This document shows, piece after piece, positions 40,558 through 49,954 of a stretch of DNA of 64,000 bases. The position numbers and the translations under genes are program-made. The DNA is taken from the NCBI RefSeq assembly GCF_016863335.1, contig NZ_BOOR01000025.1:124001-188000 (forward strand), read 5' to 3'. The stretch comes from Planotetraspora thailandica. Its GTDB lineage: Bacteria > Actinomycetota > Actinomycetes > Streptosporangiales > Streptosporangiaceae. The notes below the pieces were generated by a model. It did no database searches and was not told the DNA's origin. It saw nothing but the letters and a program-made list of their open reading frames with translations. Position 1 is the first letter of the stretch. Every line of letters begins with the position of its first letter.

Positions 40558-41244
40558 TCATACCGTGACGGAGGCCGTGAGCCAGTCCGCCACGGCCTCC
40601 GGCGCGCACACCTGGTGCAGGTGCAGGCCGGGGATGCGCTCCACCGGCCAGCCGCGCTCCTCGGCCTCCTTCGCCGTGCCGATGTAGCCGTCGGAGAACC
40701 ACAGGTAGGCGCTGCCGACGTGGTCCCAGCGTGCCGGAACGGGGATCTCCTCCATGTAGTAGGCGAGAGGCAACCGGGCCTGCTCGGCGACGATCACCCT
40801 CCGGCTCGCCTCGTCGGGGAACATCGGCGCCACGTCCTCCTCCGGCCACCAGTCCGTCCACCGGGGAAGCACGCCGGAGTCGTCGGCGAGCCCCTGGAGG
40901 AAGGGCAGGAACTCGGGCTCGGCGACCTGGACCGACCCCGTGCGGGGAGGGAGCGCCGCGTCGGCGAACAGGCAACCGGCGATCTGCCCCTTCAGCGCCT
41001 GAACGATCAGCGGCATGAACAGGCCGGCGTTGCTGTGGGCGACGAGCGCCAGCGGCCCGCGGGCGGGCGCGGCGGCGGCCACCTGATCCACCACACGCGG
41101 CCAGTACGGCCCCGGCCCCGCCGTCACGTCGACGAGGGACGGCACGACGGCACGATGACCGCGGGCGCGCAGCACGTCGGCCACGGGCGTCCACGTCGAA
41201 GGCCCGACAGAAGGACTGTGCACCAGCACGAAGGTGATGTTCAT
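40558..41244 (-). CDS. alpha/beta hydrolase
   Basis: A 228-residue cytoplasmic hydrolase. The oxyanion-hole motif FVLVHSPSVG opens the fold, the nucleophile elbow is VAHSNAGLF (Ser near residue 71, with Ala replacing the first Gly of GxSxG), and the catalytic His is likely in LHLHQVCAP. A lid-like insertion lies in the middle. The substrate is unknown. The ATG at 41244 is preceded by GAGGTG; a GTG one codon earlier is possible. It is divergent from the cystathionine-synthase-type gene. Confidence 0.8.
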   Translation of the reverse strand: MNITFVLVHSPSVGPSTWTPVADVLRARGHRAVVPSLVDVTAGPGPYWPRVVDQVAAAAPARGPLALVAHSNAGLFMPLIVQALKGQIAGCLFADAALPPRTGSVQVAEPEFLPFLQGLADDSGVLPRWTDWWPEEDVAPMFPDEASRRVIVAEQARLPLAYYMEEIPVPARWDHVGSAYLWFSDGYIGTAKEAEERGWPVERIPGLHLHQVCAPEAVADWLTASVTV

Positions 41245-41367
41245 CACCTCATCATGATCGGCTCATCCGGCGGGCGGCGGGTTCTGCGCCACGGGCGTAA
41301 AGAACCTCCGGCCAATCCACCGGATTGGATCTGACAATCTCCGCCTGGTTAAGTCATTCTGGTCGCC

Positions 41368-42555
41368 ATGAGCTCACTTCATCCCGAAACGCGGGTCGTC
41401 CACCTGCCCAAGCCGAAGCTGAACGGCAGCACGCCCATCTCGGTGCCGATCTACCAGACCTCCGGCTTCGTGTTCGACGACCCGGCCGTCTTCGCCGACG
41501 GGATGGGACGCCCCGACGGCGCCTTCGTGTACGGGCGGTTGTCGAACCCGACCGTCCGCTCGCTTGAGGAGGCCGTCGCCGGGCTCGAGGGCGGCGCGGG
41601 CGCGGTGGCGACCGGCTCCGGGATGGGAGCCATCAGCACGGTGTTGCTGGGACTGCTCCGGTCGGGCGACCACGTGATCGCCCAGACGGCGTTGTACGGC
41701 GGCACCGCCACCGTGTTCAAGGACCTGGAGGCGAGGTACGGCATCTCCGTCACCTACGTGCCGGAGGCCGACCCCGGCGCGGTGCGCGACGCGGTGCGGC
41801 CCGAGACGAAGCTGCTCTATCTGGAGACGATCGCCAACCCGATGACGCAGGTCGCCGACATCCCCGCGATGAGCGCGGCCGCGCGCGAGGCCGGGCTGGT
41901 CACCGTCGTGGACAACACCTTCGCCTCGCCCCTGCTGTGCCGTCCGATCGAGCTCGGCGCGGACGTGGTCGTGCACTCCACCACCAAGTACCTGTCCGGG
42001 CACACCGATGTGCTGGGCGGGATCGCGGTCGCGGCCACCGACGAGCTGTACCGCAGGATCTGGACGCACTCGCTCGAACTGGGTGCGACCGCGGACCCGT
42101 TCGCCGCGTGGCTGACCCTGCGCGGCATCCAGACGCTGCCGCTGCGGATGGAGCGCCACTGCTCCAACACCCGGCTGCTCGCGACCAGGCTCGCCGAGCA
42201 CCCCGCCGTCGCCGCCGTGCACTGGCCGGGGCTGCCGTCCCACCCCTCCTACGACGTGGCGGCCAAGCTGATGCCCGAGTTCGGCGGCGTCTTCTCCTTC
42301 GACCTGAAGGGCGGCCGCCCCGCCGGAGAGGCCTTCATGAAGGGGGTACGGCTGGCGCTGCTCGCGCCGTCGCTCGGCGGCGTGGAGACGCTGATCCTGC
42401 ACCCGGCCACCACCTCCCACCGGGGCCTCGACGCGGCCGGGCTGGCCGCCGCGGGCATCGGCGAGGGCACGGTGCGGGTGGCTGTGGGCATCGAGCACCC
42501 CGAGGACCTGTGGGCCGACTTCCAGCAGGCACTGGAGGGCGGGGCGGGCGCATGA
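41368..42555 (+). CDS. trans-sulfuration PLP enzyme (cystathionine gamma-synthase/lyase type)
   Basis: A 395-residue fold-type I PLP enzyme of the Cys/Met metabolism family. Motifs: PISVPIYQTSGFVF, YGRLSNPTVRSLEEAVAGLEGG, TGSGMGAISTVLLGLL, the Asp in VVDNTFASPLLCRP and the PLP-binding Lys207 in HSTTKYLSGHTDVLGG. It could act as cystathionine gamma-synthase, gamma-lyase or methionine gamma-lyase; sequence alone does not decide. The ATGA overlap with the following dehydratase gene means co-translation, suggesting 2-oxobutanoate-related amino acid catabolism. Confidence 0.9.
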   Translation: MSSLHPETRVVHLPKPKLNGSTPISVPIYQTSGFVFDDPAVFADGMGRPDGAFVYGRLSNPTVRSLEEAVAGLEGGAGAVATGSGMGAISTVLLGLLRSGDHVIAQTALYGGTATVFKDLEARYGISVTYVPEADPGAVRDAVRPETKLLYLETIANPMTQVADIPAMSAAAREAGLVTVVDNTFASPLLCRPIELGADVVVHSTTKYLSGHTDVLGGIAVAATDELYRRIWTHSLELGATADPFAAWLTLRGIQTLPLRMERHCSNTRLLATRLAEHPAVAAVHWPGLPSHPSYDVAAKLMPEFGGVFSFDLKGGRPAGEAFMKGVRLALLAPSLGGVETLILHPATTSHRGLDAAGLAAAGIGEGTVRVAVGIEHPEDLWADFQQALEGGAGA

Positions 42556-43472
42556 CCGGCGTCGCCCGTGCGGACGTCGAGAAGGCGGCGGATCGTATGG
42601 CGCCGCACGTGCTGCGCACGCCGGTGGCCCAGGTCGCACCACATCTCGCGCTGAAGCTGGAGGGCATGCAGCACGCGGGTTCCTTCAAGGCGCGCGGCGC
42701 CTTCAACACGATCGTCGCCGCCCGCGACGGGGGCACGATTCCCGGCGGCGGGGTCATCGCGGCGAGCGGAGGGAACCACGGCCTGGCCGTGGCGTACGCC
42801 GCCCGCGCGCTCGGTGTGCCCGCGGAGATCTTCGTCCCCGAGGTCTGCAGTCCGGTCAAGATCGAGGGCCTGCGCGCGCTCGGCGCCCGCGTCACGAAGG
42901 CGGGAGCCATCTACTCCGAGGCGTACGAGGCGTCGCGGAAGCGCGCCGCGGAGACGGGTGCGCTGGAGATCCACGCCTACGACCAGGTCGACGTGGTCGC
43001 AGGCCAGGGCACCCTCGCTCTGGAGCTTCTTGAGCAGGCGGAGTTCGACACCGTGCTGGTCGCCGTGGGCGGGGGAGGTCTGGTCGCGGGCACCGTGGCG
43101 GGGCTGGACGGCCGGGCGGCGGTGGTGGCGGTCGAGCCGGAGCGCATCCCCACGCTGCACGCCGCCCTGGCGGCGGGCGGCCCCGTGCCGGTGGACGTGA
43201 GCGGCGTGGCCGCCGACGCCCTCGGGGCGAGCCGGATCGGCGCGATCGCCTATGAGACGGTCGCCGGGCGGGTCTCCAGCGTGCTCGTCACCGACGACGC
43301 CATCGTCGAGGCCCGGCTCGCCATGTGGCGTGACCACAGGGTGGCCGCGGAGCACGCAGGCGCGGCGGCGCTGGCCGCCCTGCAGTCGGGTGCCTACGTG
43401 CCGGCCGAGGGGGAGCGGGTCGTGGCCGTCGTGTGCGGCTCCAACACCGATCCCACCACGCTGGCCGGATAG
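42552..43472 (+). CDS. threonine/serine dehydratase-like PLP enzyme
   Basis: A 306-residue fold-type II PLP enzyme. The PLP Lys46 is in GSFKARGAFN, the phosphate-binding Gly-rich loop is GGGGLVAG, ASGGNHGLAVAYAARAL is diagnostic, and PLP N1 probably meets the Cys/Ser region VVCGSNTDPT. The short length without an ACT domain resembles catabolic threonine dehydratase, serine dehydratase or racemase. It starts by an ATGA overlap with the trans-sulfuration gene, so both probably feed 2-oxobutanoate or pyruvate production. Confidence 0.88.
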   Translation: MTGVARADVEKAADRMAPHVLRTPVAQVAPHLALKLEGMQHAGSFKARGAFNTIVAARDGGTIPGGGVIAASGGNHGLAVAYAARALGVPAEIFVPEVCSPVKIEGLRALGARVTKAGAIYSEAYEASRKRAAETGALEIHAYDQVDVVAGQGTLALELLEQAEFDTVLVAVGGGGLVAGTVAGLDGRAAVVAVEPERIPTLHAALAAGGPVPVDVSGVAADALGASRIGAIAYETVAGRVSSVLVTDDAIVEARLAMWRDHRVAAEHAGAAALAALQSGAYVPAEGERVVAVVCGSNTDPTTLAG

Positions 43473-43480
43473 ACGCGGAC

Positions 43481-43511
43481 GCCGCTCCGCGGGGGAGACC
43501 CGCGGAGCGGC
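43481..43511. terminator. bidirectional 13-bp perfect hairpin
   Basis: GCCGCTCCGCGGG and CCCGCGGAGCGGC flank GGAGA, between the convergent dehydratase and panB genes. Its stability and position make a shared terminator very likely. Confidence 0.8.
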
Positions 43512-43529
43512 GCCGGTCGTCTGTGCCGG

Positions 43530-44396
43530 TCAGCTGTAGCTGTGCTCCGGCGCGGGGAAGACGCCGTTCGCCACCTCGTCGGCGAAGCTGCGGACCGCGC
43601 GGTCCATCTCACCGGCGAGGTCGAAGTACTTCTTCACGAACTTGGCCGGGCGGGTGGTGAGCCCCATCAGGTCCTGCCAGACGAGCACCTGCGCGTCGGT
43701 GTCGGGGCCGGCCCCGATGCCGATGGTCGGGATGCTCAACGAGGCGGTGACCCGCTGGGCGAGGTCGCTCGGCACGCACTCCAGCACGACGGAGAACGCG
43801 CCCGCGTGCTCCAGCGCCTTCGCGTCCGCCATGAGCTCCTCGCCCGACTGGCCGCGCCCCTGCACGCGGTAACCGCCGAGCACGTTGACCGACTGCGGCG
43901 TCAGGCCGAGGTGGGCCATGACCGGGATGCCCGCGGACACGAGCAACTCCACCTGCGGGAGCACCCGCTGGCCGCCCTCCAGCTTCACGGCATGGGCCCC
44001 CGCCTCCTTCATGAAGCGGGCCGCGGTCTCCAGGGCCTGCTGCGGCGAGGCCTGGTAGGAGGCGAACGGAAGGTCGGCGACGACCATCGCCCGCGACGAC
44101 CCGCGGACCACGGCGGCGGTCAGCGGAAGCAGGTCGTCGACGGTGACGGGCAGCGTCGAGTCGTAGCCGTAGACCACCATGGCGGCCGAGTCGCCGACGA
44201 GCATCACCGGGATGCCGGCGTCGTCGAAGACCCTGGCGGTCATGGCGTCGTAGGCGGTCACCATCGGCCACTTCTCGCGCCGCGCCTTGGCGGCTGCGAT
44301 GTCGCGGACGGTGACCCTGCGGCCGGACGAGCCCCCATAGAGGGTGGGCGTCGAGCCGGACGCGGGTGTGTTGGGTACAGCGGAAACAGAGGACAT
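43530..44396 (-). CDS. panB: 3-methyl-2-oxobutanoate hydroxymethyltransferase
   Basis: A 288-residue enzyme of pantothenate (coenzyme A) synthesis that adds a hydroxymethyl group from methylene-tetrahydrofolate to 2-oxoisovalerate. Core motifs: [40 protein letters not shown] with the metal-binding Asp, [33 protein letters not shown] and [19 protein letters not shown]. The ATG at 44396 has GGAGG five bases upstream. No panC or panD is adjacent. It is divergent from an MFS transporter. Confidence 0.95.
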   Translation of the reverse strand: MSSVSAVPNTPASGSTPTLYGGSSGRRVTVRDIAAAKARREKWPMVTAYDAMTARVFDDAGIPVMLVGDSAAMVVYGYDSTLPVTVDDLLPLTAAVVRGSSRAMVVADLPFASYQASPQQALETAARFMKEAGAHAVKLEGGQRVLPQVELLVSAGIPVMAHLGLTPQSVNVLGGYRVQGRGQSGEELMADAKALEHAGAFSVVLECVPSDLAQRVTASLSIPTIGIGAGPDTDAQVLVWQDLMGLTTRPAKFVKKYFDLAGEMDRAVRSFADEVANGVFPAPEHSYS

Positions 44397-44613
44397 GGCT
44401 ACCTCCAAGGCCTCGTGGCGCCCCTGCGGCGTCCCCGGACAGTCAGATCATCGCATGTCGTCATGGCATCGAACACCCCTGGCCCGTGTCGGTAATCCCG
44501 CCTGGTCGGGCCTGCCGTACGGCCTGCTGGGCGCCCCGTTGTCCGCTCACCGACCCGGTGTCGGAAATGTCGGTGATCCCGGGCACAATGCCATCCGGAG
44601 GTAAGCAACCAAG

Positions 44614-45816
44614 ATGGCGATAGAACCTTACCGGCGGGTGCTGGCCCTGCCAGGCGTGCGTATGTTGTTGCTGGTCGGCCTGGTGGCCAGGATCCCGTTG
44701 ACCGGTACGGGGATCACGCTGACGCTGCACGTCGTCAACCACCTCAACCTCGGCTTCCTGGAGGCGGGGCTGGTGGGCGCGGCCAGCATGATCGGGTCCG
44801 CGATCGGCTCGCCGCTGGCCGGGCGGATCGTCGACAGGCGGGGGCTGCGCCCGGTGATCGCCGTCACGACCGCGGTTCAGTTGGGTTTCTGGTGCGTCGC
44901 CCCCTCGCTGCAATATCACGCGCTGCTGGCGGGGGCCGTGATCGCCGGGGTGTTCGGCCAGCCGGTCTTCGGGGCGATCCGGCAGTGCGTGGGGGCGATG
45001 GTGCCCCCGGAGAGCCACCAGGCCGGTTTCGCCCTCGACTCGATGGCCGTGGAGTTGTCGTTCATGGTCGGTCCCGCGCTGGCCGCCGCCGCGGTGACCG
45101 CCTTCTCCAGCACGGCGACGATGTATGCGGTGGGCGTCGGCCTGGTCGGCTCGGGAGTCGCGTTGTTCCTGCTCGATCCGCCGACCCGGTCGCCCGAGGA
45201 GGAGGGCGGAGAGACGAGGCGGGCGGTGCCGTACCGGCAGTGGGTCGGCGCCGGGCTGATCACGCTGCTCGGCGTGGTGTCCGCCCTGACCTTCGTGCTC
45301 ACCGCCACCGAGTTGTCGCTGGTGGCGACCATGCAGGCCAGCGGCGCCACGTCGCTGACCGGGCTGGTGATCGCCCTGTGGTGCGGCTACTCCCTGGTCG
45401 GGGGCTTCGTGTACGGCGGGCTCTCGCGGGGCTACTCCCCGCTGGCGCTGATCGGGGGCCTGTGCGCGCTCACCGCGCCGCTCGGGCTCGTGGGCGGCGG
45501 GTGGTGGTGGCTCTGCCTGGCGCTGGCCCCCTGCGGGCTCCTGTGCGCGCCCGCGTTGTCGTCCACCGTCGCCGCGGTGAACCGCCGGGTGCCCGCCGCG
45601 GCGCGGGGCGAGGCGATGGGCCTGCACGGCACCGCGCTCACCCTCGGCGTCGCGATCGCGGGCCCGGTCGCCGGGGGGATCGTCGACGCGTACGGCCCGG
45701 GCTGGGCGTTCGCGGCCGCCGGCGCGGCCGGGGTGGTGCTGGTGCTCGCCGCGCTGCCCTTCTGGCGGGACGTGCCGGGCGCGGGAGAGGCCGCCGTGGA
45801 CCCCCTGCCTGCATGA
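44614..45816 (+). CDS. MFS transporter
   Basis: A 400-residue membrane transporter with about 12 helices. The loop 2-3 motif occurs as GSPLAGRIVDRRGLRPV. A charged central loop (PPTRSPEEEGGETRRAVPYR) divides the two six-helix halves. The exporter or importer substrate is not predictable. The ATG at 44614 is kept although the nearest GGAGG is 12 bases away. It is divergent from panB; pantothenate transport is a guess that I do not favour because its closest look is that of drug-export MFS proteins. Confidence 0.85.
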   Translation: MAIEPYRRVLALPGVRMLLLVGLVARIPLTGTGITLTLHVVNHLNLGFLEAGLVGAASMIGSAIGSPLAGRIVDRRGLRPVIAVTTAVQLGFWCVAPSLQYHALLAGAVIAGVFGQPVFGAIRQCVGAMVPPESHQAGFALDSMAVELSFMVGPALAAAAVTAFSSTATMYAVGVGLVGSGVALFLLDPPTRSPEEEGGETRRAVPYRQWVGAGLITLLGVVSALTFVLTATELSLVATMQASGATSLTGLVIALWCGYSLVGGFVYGGLSRGYSPLALIGGLCALTAPLGLVGGGWWWLCLALAPCGLLCAPALSSTVAAVNRRVPAAARGEAMGLHGTALTLGVAIAGPVAGGIVDAYGPGWAFAAAGAAGVVLVLAALPFWRDVPGAGEAAVDPLPA

Positions 45817-45837
45817 TCGACATATGAAACGACACCG

Positions 45838-45894
45838 TTGCGTATCGAAATATCTATCGCTACGCTTGCGTTGCGAAACTTGAGCGTATCGAAA
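45838..45894 (+). promoter_or_regulatory. promoter and paired GCGTATCGAAA repeats upstream of the MFS-TetR operon
   Basis: TTGCGT (45838-45843), a 17-bp spacer and TACGCT (45861-45866) form a credible promoter. The 11-bp GCGTATCGAAA is repeated directly at 45840-45850 and 45884-45894, flanking the promoter. These are likely binding sites of the TetR regulator encoded downstream. Confidence 0.55.
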
Positions 45895-45911
45895 ACTTCC
45901 CTGGGGGATTA

Positions 45912-47486
45912 GTGGAAGCCCACACCGGCCACCCACGCCGCTGGCAGATTCTCGGCGTGATGGTCTTCAGCCTTCTGGCTGTCGTCCTCGACAACACCAT
46001 CCTCAACGTGGCGATCAAGACGATCGCCGACCCGGTCCAGGGTCTGGGCGCCACCCAGAGCCAGCTGGAGTGGGCCATGAACTCCTACACCCTGGTCTTC
46101 GCCGGCCTGCTGTTCACCTTCGGCGTGCTGGGCGACCGCTTCGGCCGCAAGAAGATGCTGCTGATCGGCATGGTGCTGTTCGGCCTCGCGTCCCTGGCCA
46201 GCGCCTATGCCCAGGACCCGACGCAGCTGATCGTCGCGCGCGCCCTGATGGGCCTCGGCGGCGCGGCCATCATGCCCGCCACCCTGGCGATCATCTCCAA
46301 CGTCTTCCCCATCCACGAGCGCGGCAAGGCGATCGGCATCTGGGCGGGCGGCGTCGGCATCGCCGTCGCGATCGGCCCGATCACCGGCGGCATCCTGCTC
46401 GCGCACTTCTGGTGGGGCTCGGTCTTCCTGGTCAACGTCCCGATCGTCATCCTCAGCCTGATCCTCAACACGGTGCTCGTGCCCGACTCGAAGGACCCGA
46501 ACAAGGTCGGCCTCGACCCGGTCGGCGTGCTCCTGTCGATCATCGGTCTGATCGCGCTCGTCTACGGCATCGTCAAGATCAGCGACCTGGGCACGGTCGT
46601 CGACGTCGAGGTCATCGTGCCGACGCTGGTGGGCCTGGTCATCTTGGCCGGCTTCGTCTGGTACGAGAGCCGGATCTCCCATCCGGCCTTCGACGTGCGC
46701 AACTTCCGCAACGCGGGCTTCTCGACCGCCATCGCGAGCGTCGGCCTGGTCTTCTTCGCCGCCATGGGCGTGATGTTCTTCCTCGCCTTCTACTGGCAGA
46801 TCGTCCGCGGCTTCACGCCGCTGCAGTCGGGCGCCCTGGTCCTGCCGTTCGCGGCCGCCCAGCTGATCTTCGCGCCGCAGAGCGCGAAGATGGTGGCGAA
46901 GTACGGCTCCAAGGCGGTCGGTACCGTCGCGATGGCCGTCATCGCAGTGGCGCTGGCCTGCTATGCCCTGGTCGACGTGGACACCCCGGTCTGGCTGATC
47001 CTCATCCTCGGTTTCGTCCAGGGTGCCGCGATGGCCAACATCCTGCCCCCGGCGACCACCGCCATCATGAACTCCCTGCCTCGGGAGAAGGCGGGCGTCG
47101 GCTCGTCGATGAGCAACGTCGTGCGGCAGGTCGGCGGCACCCTCGGCATCGCCGTCCTCGGCGCCGTCCTGTCGGCCAGCTACCGCGGCGACATGGAGGA
47201 CAAGGTCGCGGCCCTGCCGGAGCAGCTGCGCGGCCCGGTCAGCGAGTCGATCTCCGGAGCGGCGGGCGTGGCCGAGCACCTCGGCGCCCAGGGCGCACGC
47301 CTGATGGACGCGGCCAACGGGGCCTTCGTCAGCGGTATGCACCTGGCCGCCCTCGGGTCCGCCGTGGTGGCCCTCGTGGGCGTGATCGTTGTGGGAGTGT
47401 GGATGCCCGGCCGTACGGCCGATGCCGCTCCGGCGCCGACGGGAGAGCCGGAGAAGCCGGAGAAGAAGGAAGCCGCGGTAGCGTGA
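45912..47486 (+). CDS. DHA2 (EmrB/QacA) family multidrug MFS exporter
   Basis: A 524-residue, 14-helix proton-coupled exporter. Family motifs: LDNTILNVAIKTIADP (motif D1), GVLGDRFGRKKMLLIGM (motif A), ARALMGLGGAAIMPATLAII (motif B) and GPITGGIL (motif C). The tail is Lys/Glu-rich. GTG at 45912 follows GGGGGA. The tetR gene starts seven bases after its stop, so exporter and regulator form an operon induced by a toxic compound, with repeats at the promoter as putative operators. Confidence 0.92.
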   Translation: MEAHTGHPRRWQILGVMVFSLLAVVLDNTILNVAIKTIADPVQGLGATQSQLEWAMNSYTLVFAGLLFTFGVLGDRFGRKKMLLIGMVLFGLASLASAYAQDPTQLIVARALMGLGGAAIMPATLAIISNVFPIHERGKAIGIWAGGVGIAVAIGPITGGILLAHFWWGSVFLVNVPIVILSLILNTVLVPDSKDPNKVGLDPVGVLLSIIGLIALVYGIVKISDLGTVVDVEVIVPTLVGLVILAGFVWYESRISHPAFDVRNFRNAGFSTAIASVGLVFFAAMGVMFFLAFYWQIVRGFTPLQSGALVLPFAAAQLIFAPQSAKMVAKYGSKAVGTVAMAVIAVALACYALVDVDTPVWLILILGFVQGAAMANILPPATTAIMNSLPREKAGVGSSMSNVVRQVGGTLGIAVLGAVLSASYRGDMEDKVAALPEQLRGPVSESISGAAGVAEHLGAQGARLMDAANGAFVSGMHLAALGSAVVALVGVIVVGVWMPGRTADAAPAPTGEPEKPEKKEAAVA

Positions 47487-47493
47487 TCGGGCG

Positions 47494-48105
47494 ATGACGA
47501 TGCAGCAGACGGAAGGGGTGGCCCGGCCGGCGGGCCGCCCCCGCAGTGAGAAGGCGGAGAAGGCGATCATCGAGGCCGCCCTGGACATGCTCGGTGAGGG
47601 CATCAGCGTGTCCGAGCTGTCCATCGAGGCGATCGCCTCCAGGGCCGGGGTCGGGAAAACGACGATCTACCGGCGCTGGACCAACAAGGAGGATCTGGTC
47701 GTCGACGCCGTGGCGACGATCAAGCCGCCCATCCTGCCGTTACGGGGCACATCCGTGCGGGACGACCTGATCGCCTATCTCCGGGTGATCGAAGAGGAGT
47801 CCCGCCATGTGCGCACCCGCTGCATCATGAACATCGCCATGGGCCAGACGGACCGCCATCCCCGTCTGGCCGAGCGGTTGAAGGAGACCATCGTCGAACC
47901 GCGCAGGGCGACGGTCCGCGCCGTCCTGGAGCGGGGCATCGCGGCCGGCGAGCTGCGCGCCGACCTCGACGTCGAGATGGCGATGGCCATCCTCGCCGGG
48001 ACGATGATGTGGCGCACCAAGTGGATCGGAGACCACGAAGAGCTGCCGGGCAACCTGGCCGAGCGGATCGTGGACGAGGCGCTCCGGGGCTTCAGGGCCG
48101 GCTGA
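47494..48105 (+). CDS. TetR family regulator
   Basis: A 203-residue repressor. The N-terminal helix-turn-helix is SEKAEKAIIEAALDML then IEAIASRAGVGKTTIYRRWTNKEDLV; the C-terminal ligand domain (about residues 75-200) is typical TetR_C. It is downstream of, and co-transcribed with, the DHA2 exporter, whose drug substrate is probably its inducer. The direct repeats flanking the operon promoter are candidate sites. Confidence 0.92.
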   Translation: MTMQQTEGVARPAGRPRSEKAEKAIIEAALDMLGEGISVSELSIEAIASRAGVGKTTIYRRWTNKEDLVVDAVATIKPPILPLRGTSVRDDLIAYLRVIEEESRHVRTRCIMNIAMGQTDRHPRLAERLKETIVEPRRATVRAVLERGIAAGELRADLDVEMAMAILAGTMMWRTKWIGDHEELPGNLAERIVDEALRGFRAG

Positions 48106-48114
48106 ACGCGCTCA

Positions 48115-48145
48115 CGCCGGGGCTCGGCACCTCCGGACCCCGGCG
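48115..48145. terminator. hairpin between convergent genes
   Basis: CGCCGGGG and CCCCGGCG flank a 15-base loop between convergent tetR and nadE. Likely a bidirectional terminator. Confidence 0.5.
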
Positions 48146-48152
48146 CGACCGG

Positions 48153-49904
48153 TCAGGCGAGGGTCTCCCGCCACCGGTTGGTGATCGGAAGACGGCGGTC
48201 GCGCCCGAAGTTCTTGGGCGTGATCTTCGGGCCCGGCGGGTACTGCCGGCGCTTGTATTCGGCCAGGTCGACCAGCCGGATGATCCGGGTGACCAGCTCA
48301 GGGTCGTGGCCGGCGGCGATCAGCTCGTCGCGGCCCATGTCCTGCTCCACGTAGTCGCTCAGCAGCCGGTCGAGCACGTCGTACTGCGGCAGCGAGTCGG
48401 TGTCGCGCTGGTCGGGCCGCAGCTCGGCGCTGGGCTCCTTGGTGATGGAGTTCTCCGGGATCGGAGGCGGGCCGGGCTGCGCGTTGCGCCACCGGGCGAG
48501 CTGCCACACCATCGTCTTGAGCACGTCCTTGATCGGGGCGTACCCGCCGGCGGAGTCGCCGTAGAGCGTGGAGTAACCCGTGGCCAGCTCGCTCTTGTTG
48601 CCGGTCGTCAGCACGAGGTGGCCGTGCTCGTTCGACAGGCTCATCAAGATCATGCCGCGGACGCGCGCCTGCAGGTTCTCCGCCGCCAGCCCGTGCAGCT
48701 CGATCTCCTTCTCGAAGGCGGTGACCACGTCGGCGATCGGGACGACCCTGGCGTTGAGCCCCTGCCGGCGCACCAGCTCCTCGGCGTCGGTGATCGAGTG
48801 GTCGGAGGAGTAGCGGGAGGGCATCAGCACCACGTTGACCCGCTCCGGCCCGATGGCGTCGGCGGCGATGGTGGCGGTCAGCGCCGAGTCGATGCCTCCG
48901 GACAGGCCCAGGATGACCGAGCCGAACCCGTTTTTGGCGACGTAGTCGCGCACGCCCAGCACGAGCGCGTTGTAGACCTCGGCCAGGTCGTCGAGCCGTT
49001 CCGCGATCACCGGCGGCTCCGGCTCGTACGGTTCGACCGGCGTGTCCGACAGCAGCACGCGCTCGACCGTGATGTACGTGCCGTCGCGGGCGTCGACCTG
49101 GCGCTCGCCCAGGTCGCCGGTGGCCTCCGGCAGTTCGAGGTCGGTGACCAGAAGCTCTTCGGTGAACTGCGCCGCGCGGGCGACCAGCTCTCCCGAGGCG
49201 TCGACGATGAGGGAGTCGCCGTCGAAGACCAGTTCGTCCTGGCCGCCGACCATGTTGACGTAGGCGAGGGCGCAGCCGGCCTCGCGCGCCCGCCGTGCGC
49301 ACAGCTCCAGCCGCACGTCGTCCTTGTTCATCTCGTACGGCGAGCCGTTCGGCACGACGAGCAGCCCGGCGCCTGCCTCGGCCACCACCGAGACGGGGCC
49401 GCCCTCCTGCCAGAGGTCCTCGCAGACGGCGATGGCCACGTCGACGCCGTGCAGCCGGATGACGGGCAGCCGGTCGCCGCGCACGAAATAGCGGTACTCG
49501 TCGAACACGCCGTAATTGGGCAGGTGGTGCTTGGCCGACTTGACGACGACCCTGCCCTGGTACAGCACGGCCGCGGCGTCGAGCGGGGCGCCCTTGGGCT
49601 GGCCGACCCGCGGGGCGTAGCCGGCCCGGTCGAGATATCCCACCACCACGGGCAGCTCGCCGAGCCCTTCGGCGGCCAGCCGCTCGGCCACCGAGCCCAG
49701 CGTGGCGACCGACGCCTCGACGAAGGAGTAGCGCAGGGTCAGGTCTTCCGCCGGATAGCCCGTCAGGAACAGCTCGGTGAAGACCGCCAGGTGGGCGCCG
49801 CGGTCGGCCGCCTTCCGGGTCCACTCCACGAGCTTGTCGGCGTTCCCGGACAGATCGCCGACGACGGGGTTGGTCTGGGCGAGGGCGATTCGGAGTTGAG
49901 CCAC
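48153..49904 (-). CDS. nadE: glutamine-dependent NAD+ synthase
   Basis: A 583-residue two-domain enzyme making NAD+ from deamido-NAD+, ATP and glutamine. The N-terminal nitrilase-like glutaminase has the Glu-Lys-Cys triad in FTELFLTGYP, AKHHLPNYGVFDE and AIAVCEDLW. The C-terminal synthetase (from about residue 310) has the P-loop LGLSGGIDSALTA and TGNKSELATGYSTLYGD. The start is GTG at 49904 with a consensus promoter whose -10 ends only seven bases upstream, so the mRNA is probably leaderless. Confidence 0.95.
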   Translation of the reverse strand: MAQLRIALAQTNPVVGDLSGNADKLVEWTRKAADRGAHLAVFTELFLTGYPAEDLTLRYSFVEASVATLGSVAERLAAEGLGELPVVVGYLDRAGYAPRVGQPKGAPLDAAAVLYQGRVVVKSAKHHLPNYGVFDEYRYFVRGDRLPVIRLHGVDVAIAVCEDLWQEGGPVSVVAEAGAGLLVVPNGSPYEMNKDDVRLELCARRAREAGCALAYVNMVGGQDELVFDGDSLIVDASGELVARAAQFTEELLVTDLELPEATGDLGERQVDARDGTYITVERVLLSDTPVEPYEPEPPVIAERLDDLAEVYNALVLGVRDYVAKNGFGSVILGLSGGIDSALTATIAADAIGPERVNVVLMPSRYSSDHSITDAEELVRRQGLNARVVPIADVVTAFEKEIELHGLAAENLQARVRGMILMSLSNEHGHLVLTTGNKSELATGYSTLYGDSAGGYAPIKDVLKTMVWQLARWRNAQPGPPPIPENSITKEPSAELRPDQRDTDSLPQYDVLDRLLSDYVEQDMGRDELIAAGHDPELVTRIIRLVDLAEYKRRQYPPGPKITPKNFGRDRRLPITNRWRETLA

Positions 49905-49911
49905 GACTAAT

Positions 49912-49941
49912 ACCCTAGAACGTCCCGTTTGTTGTCGTCAA
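49912..49941 (-). promoter_or_regulatory. consensus promoter of nadE
   Basis: On the minus strand TTGACG (49941-49936), an 18-bp spacer and TAGGGT (49917-49912). The predicted start point falls at or next to the GTG start codon, consistent with leaderless transcription. Confidence 0.7.
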
Positions 49942-49954
49942 AGAGACGATAAGG

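Noticed and set aside
48009-49910. 633-codon open frame on the plus strand
   Set aside because: Antisense of nadE, whose glutaminase triad and P-loop are unambiguous.
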